Assembly (NCBI GenBank): GCA_947089905.1 | Contig: CAMUMG010000008.1 | Coordinates: 87,482-151,481 of the forward strand | Length of the DNA: 64,000 nt | Source: an uncultured Lachnospiraceae bacterium | GTDB taxonomy: Bacteria > Bacillota > Clostridia > Lachnospirales > Lachnospiraceae | Direction of reading: 5' to 3' | In this document: positions 62,562 through 64,000 of the stretch, piece after piece | Numbering within the stretch: the first letter of the stretch is position 1 | Layout of the letters: each line of letters begins with the position of its first letter | Position numbers and translations under genes: made by a program | Notes under the pieces: generated by a model | What the model was told of the DNA's origin: nothing | The model's input: only the letters and a program-made list of their open reading frames with translations | The model's database searches: none

Positions 62562-63276
62562 GTTAAAAATGATCGAAAATGAGTTAGTTCCTGTGTATGA
62601 AACGGATAGAGGTGAGAAAGTCGTTTATGGAACAGAACTTTATCAAGTATTAGAAGTAAAAAGTAAATTTGCTGATTGGGTAAAAAACAGATTAAATGAT
62701 TGTGATGCTGTAGAAAATAAGGACTTTCAGAGTTTTTCTAAATTTTTAGAAAAAGGGGGTAGACCTCAAACAGAGTATATTATTAAGCTCGATATTGCTA
62801 AAGAAATGGCAATGCTAGAAAGAAATGATATAGGGAAACAAGTTCGACGGTATTTTATTTGTATAGAGGAAAAATATAAACAATTACAAAAACCGAAGTC
62901 GGCACTCCAAATTCTTCAAGATGCAATGTTAGAGGTAGACAAAAAAATAGAAACTGTAAATGAGGATCTACAAGAATTTAAAAAAGACATTCCTTTACTT
63001 GGACTAGAGTGTCAACAAATCACAAGAGCAAAGAATCAGAAAATTGTACCACTCCTAGGCGGAAAAGATGCACCAGCCTATAAAGATGTATCATTACGTG
63101 GAAAAGTTTATTGGGACATTAATCAACAAATCTGTCGAGAGTTTGATGTAGATACATATAAAGCAATCAAAAGAAATCAAATCGATAGTGCTCTTAAAAT
63201 TATAAAAGACTATCAACTTCCTTTGGTACTATCCGAACAAATAAGGAATGTAAATTGTCAAATGAGTTTTCTTTGA
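62551..63276 (+). CDS. Phage antirepressor (AntA/AntB domain plus ORF6C-type C-terminus)
   Basis: A 241-residue protein. Residues ~10-105 are the AntA/AntB domain: VYGTELYQVLEVKSKFADWVKNRL, KDFQSFSKFLEKGGRPQTEY, IKLDIAKEMAMLERNDIGKQVRRYF. About 120-160 is a coiled coil (EVDKKIETVNEDLQEFKK). About 165-235 is ORF6C-like: VSLRGKVYWDINQQICREFDV ... IDSALKIIKDYQLP. Antirepressors inactivate CI-type repressors to trigger lytic growth. It is translationally coupled to the preceding gene. Confidence 0.9.
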   Translation: MRDKLKMIENELVPVYETDRGEKVVYGTELYQVLEVKSKFADWVKNRLNDCDAVENKDFQSFSKFLEKGGRPQTEYIIKLDIAKEMAMLERNDIGKQVRRYFICIEEKYKQLQKPKSALQILQDAMLEVDKKIETVNEDLQEFKKDIPLLGLECQQITRAKNQKIVPLLGGKDAPAYKDVSLRGKVYWDINQQICREFDVDTYKAIKRNQIDSALKIIKDYQLPLVLSEQIRNVNCQMSFL

Positions 63277-63312
63277 GAAGAAAGTCATAGAAATCAGGTA
63301 GTGACACTTTCC

Positions 63313-63335
63313 ACATCTCGGACAAAGGGAGATGT
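63313..63335. repeat. Short hairpin upstream of the palindrome
   Basis: ACATCTC (63313-63319) and GAGATGT (63329-63335) form a perfect 7-bp stem with a nine-base loop. It ends two bases before the 24-bp palindrome. Confidence 0.7.
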
Positions 63336-63337
63336 TA

Positions 63338-63361
63338 AAACTGGTCGATATCGACCAGTTT
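63338..63361. repeat. 24-bp perfect palindrome
   Basis: The half-site AAACTGGTCGAT is followed directly by its exact complement ATCGACCAGTTT, with no loop bases. It lies between the antirepressor and the next HTH gene. A dyad without spacer suits a dimeric DNA-binding protein; a weak terminator is the alternative, since only a short T stretch follows. Confidence 0.9.
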
Positions 63362-63426
63362 AATAGGTAAGGGAAAAAATTGTACCTTGACAATACTATA
63401 TTTGATGTAAAAACTAATAAATTTAG

Positions 63427-63455
63427 TTTAAAAAATCAGAAAAGTGTGCTATAAT
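63427..63455 (+). promoter_or_regulatory. Probable promoter of the Cro-like gene
   Basis: TATAAT (63450-63455) lies 17 bases after a weak -35 TTTAAA (63427-63432). A consensus TTGACA at 63387-63392 lies further upstream but lacks a matching -10. Confidence 0.55.
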
Positions 63456-63491
63456 ACTATCATCCCAGAACCAAGGAAGGGAGGAATGGAT

Positions 63492-63719
63492 ATGCCAGTT
63501 ACCGATAAGGTAAAGGCAGCAATGGCAGTTCGGGGAAAAAGGAATCAGGATCTTGCAAAGTATCTTGGAATAACGAATCAATCACTGAGTAATAAATTTA
63601 ACCGTGGAAGTTTCTCAGCAGAGGATTTAATCAAGATTGCAGACTTTATAGGAGCAAGTTTAACCTTGGAATTTGAAGATAACAATAAGATTTCTTTTTC
63701 GCCAGATGATATCAGATAG
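63492..63719 (+). CDS. Small HTH regulator, Cro/CI-like
   Basis: A 75-residue XRE protein: TDKVKAAMAVRGKRNQDLAKYLGITNQSLSNKFNRGSFSAED then LIKIADFIGASLTLEFEDN. In-frame ATGs at 63486 and 63492 are possible; GGAAGGGAGG ends at 63484, favouring 63492 (MPVTDKVK). It is a candidate Cro-type partner, or a regulator acting on the nearby palindrome. It has its own promoter and terminator. Confidence 0.87.
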   Translation: MPVTDKVKAAMAVRGKRNQDLAKYLGITNQSLSNKFNRGSFSAEDLIKIADFIGASLTLEFEDNNKISFSPDDIR

Positions 63720-63739
63720 GAAATGAGATAGCCAGAGAG

Positions 63740-63766
63740 GGACACTGAAATGATGGTGTCCTTTTT
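63740..63766 (+). terminator. Rho-independent terminator after the HTH gene
   Basis: GGACAC (63740-63745) pairs with GTGTCC (63756-63761), with loop TGAAATGATG, followed by TTTTT. Confidence 0.88.
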
Positions 63767-63805
63767 GTTTTGAGTAAAAATATAATCAAAAAGGTGTAAA
63801 AACAC

Positions 63806-63834
63806 TTGACATAATAATCGAAATAGTGTATAAT
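63806..63834 (+). promoter_or_regulatory. Consensus sigma-A promoter for the last gene
   Basis: TTGACA (63806-63811) and TATAAT (63829-63834) with a 17-base spacer. The inverted GTGT / ACAC pair just upstream (63794-63805) may be an operator. Confidence 0.85.
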
Positions 63835-63909
63835 ATAATCATAAGAAAAACATAGTTCACAGAAATGAGGCAAAAAAAGAAATGTTATTAAAAGAGAGGA
63901 GAAGATAGG

Positions 63910-64000
63910 ATGGAGTTAGTACCAGTTAGAGTGATTAGTAACCTCGGCACGATTTCGGACAATCTGCAAGAGGTGGAAGCGTCGATTCGTGAAAAAGTAA
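63910..64000 (+). CDS. Start of a probable DUF1351 phage protein (3' end outside window)
   Basis: Only 30 codons are visible after an AGAGGAG-type site: MELVPVRVISNLGTISDNLQ, then EVEASIREKV. The opening resembles phage DUF1351 proteins, which often precede recombination genes (RecT or single-strand annealing modules). It is driven by a consensus promoter. The family call rests on few residues. Confidence 0.6.
   Translation, partial: MELVPVRVISNLGTISDNLQEVEASIREKV

Overview
The window is low-GC (roughly one third G+C) DNA from a Gram-positive anaerobe of the Clostridia, most likely a spore-forming member of the Lachnospiraceae. The support is an rpmB - Asp23 - FakA-like - recG block, a GerW (YtfJ) sporulation gene, RqcH, a class II galT, Fe-S aldo/keto reductase and FAD/Rieske proteins, and strong AGGAGG ribosome binding sites throughout. 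No rRNA, tRNA or CRISPR array was seen.

Layout. (1) 1-16.8 kb is one long rightward surface-polysaccharide operon: a coiled-coil protein tail, a GT2+GT4 double glycosyltransferase, a HAD-type protein, a YfhO membrane protein, a hexapeptide acetyltransferase, a truncated sugar aminotransferase joined to a CapK-type ligase tail (a deletion scar), a two-gene EamA/SMR flippase, an acyltransferase-3 protein and complete rmlABCD for dTDP-L-rhamnose. It ends at a strong terminator at 16.8 kb. (2) 16.9-24.6 kb holds a hypothetical gene, a SIMPL protein, an FAD/Rieske oxidoreductase, galT, a helicase IV-like UvrD-family helicase and an Fe-S aldo/keto reductase. (3) 24.7-44.6 kb is housekeeping: ftsH, a CmpB-like membrane protein, mnmA, a PHP phosphatase and rqcH on the minus strand, a rhomboid-like protein, pyk, two ABC-2 permeases, unknown proteins, DUF2953 plus gerW, rpmB, Asp23, a FakA-like kinase and recG. 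(4) 44.7-53.2 kb carries a SpoVK/CbbX-type AAA+ ATPase followed by a second surface-glycan locus: two very hydrophobic GT-C-like proteins, UDP-galactopyranose mutase and a GT2 enzyme. (5) 53.3-58 kb is accessory: a DUF3592-like protein, two small HTH regulators, a repeat-containing DUF4397 protein, two paralogous small membrane proteins, an EEP-family phosphodiesterase and a decayed P-loop kinase. (6) From about 58 kb to the right edge is the left end of a prophage or related integrative element: integrase, a coiled-coil/T5orf172 protein, a CI-like repressor with a divergent promoter/operator switch, small early proteins, an antirepressor, a Cro-like HTH protein and the start of a probable DUF1351 protein.

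How the genes work together. The first cluster makes, decorates and probably exports a rhamnose-containing glycan. galT and glf could link galactose entry to UDP-galactofuranose for the second glycan locus. The element at the right end has a recognisable lysogeny control region, with four same-orientation AATGTNNTC-type boxes around two face-to-face sigma-A promoters. Downstream of the antirepressor lies a 24-bp perfect palindrome. The coiled-coil/T5orf172 gene sits between integrase and repressor, where accessory (moron or defence) genes often occur. The most unusual items are this element's control DNA, the T5orf172 gene, the domain shared by the first two complete glycan genes, the aminotransferase/CapK deletion scar and the pair of duplicated small membrane proteins.
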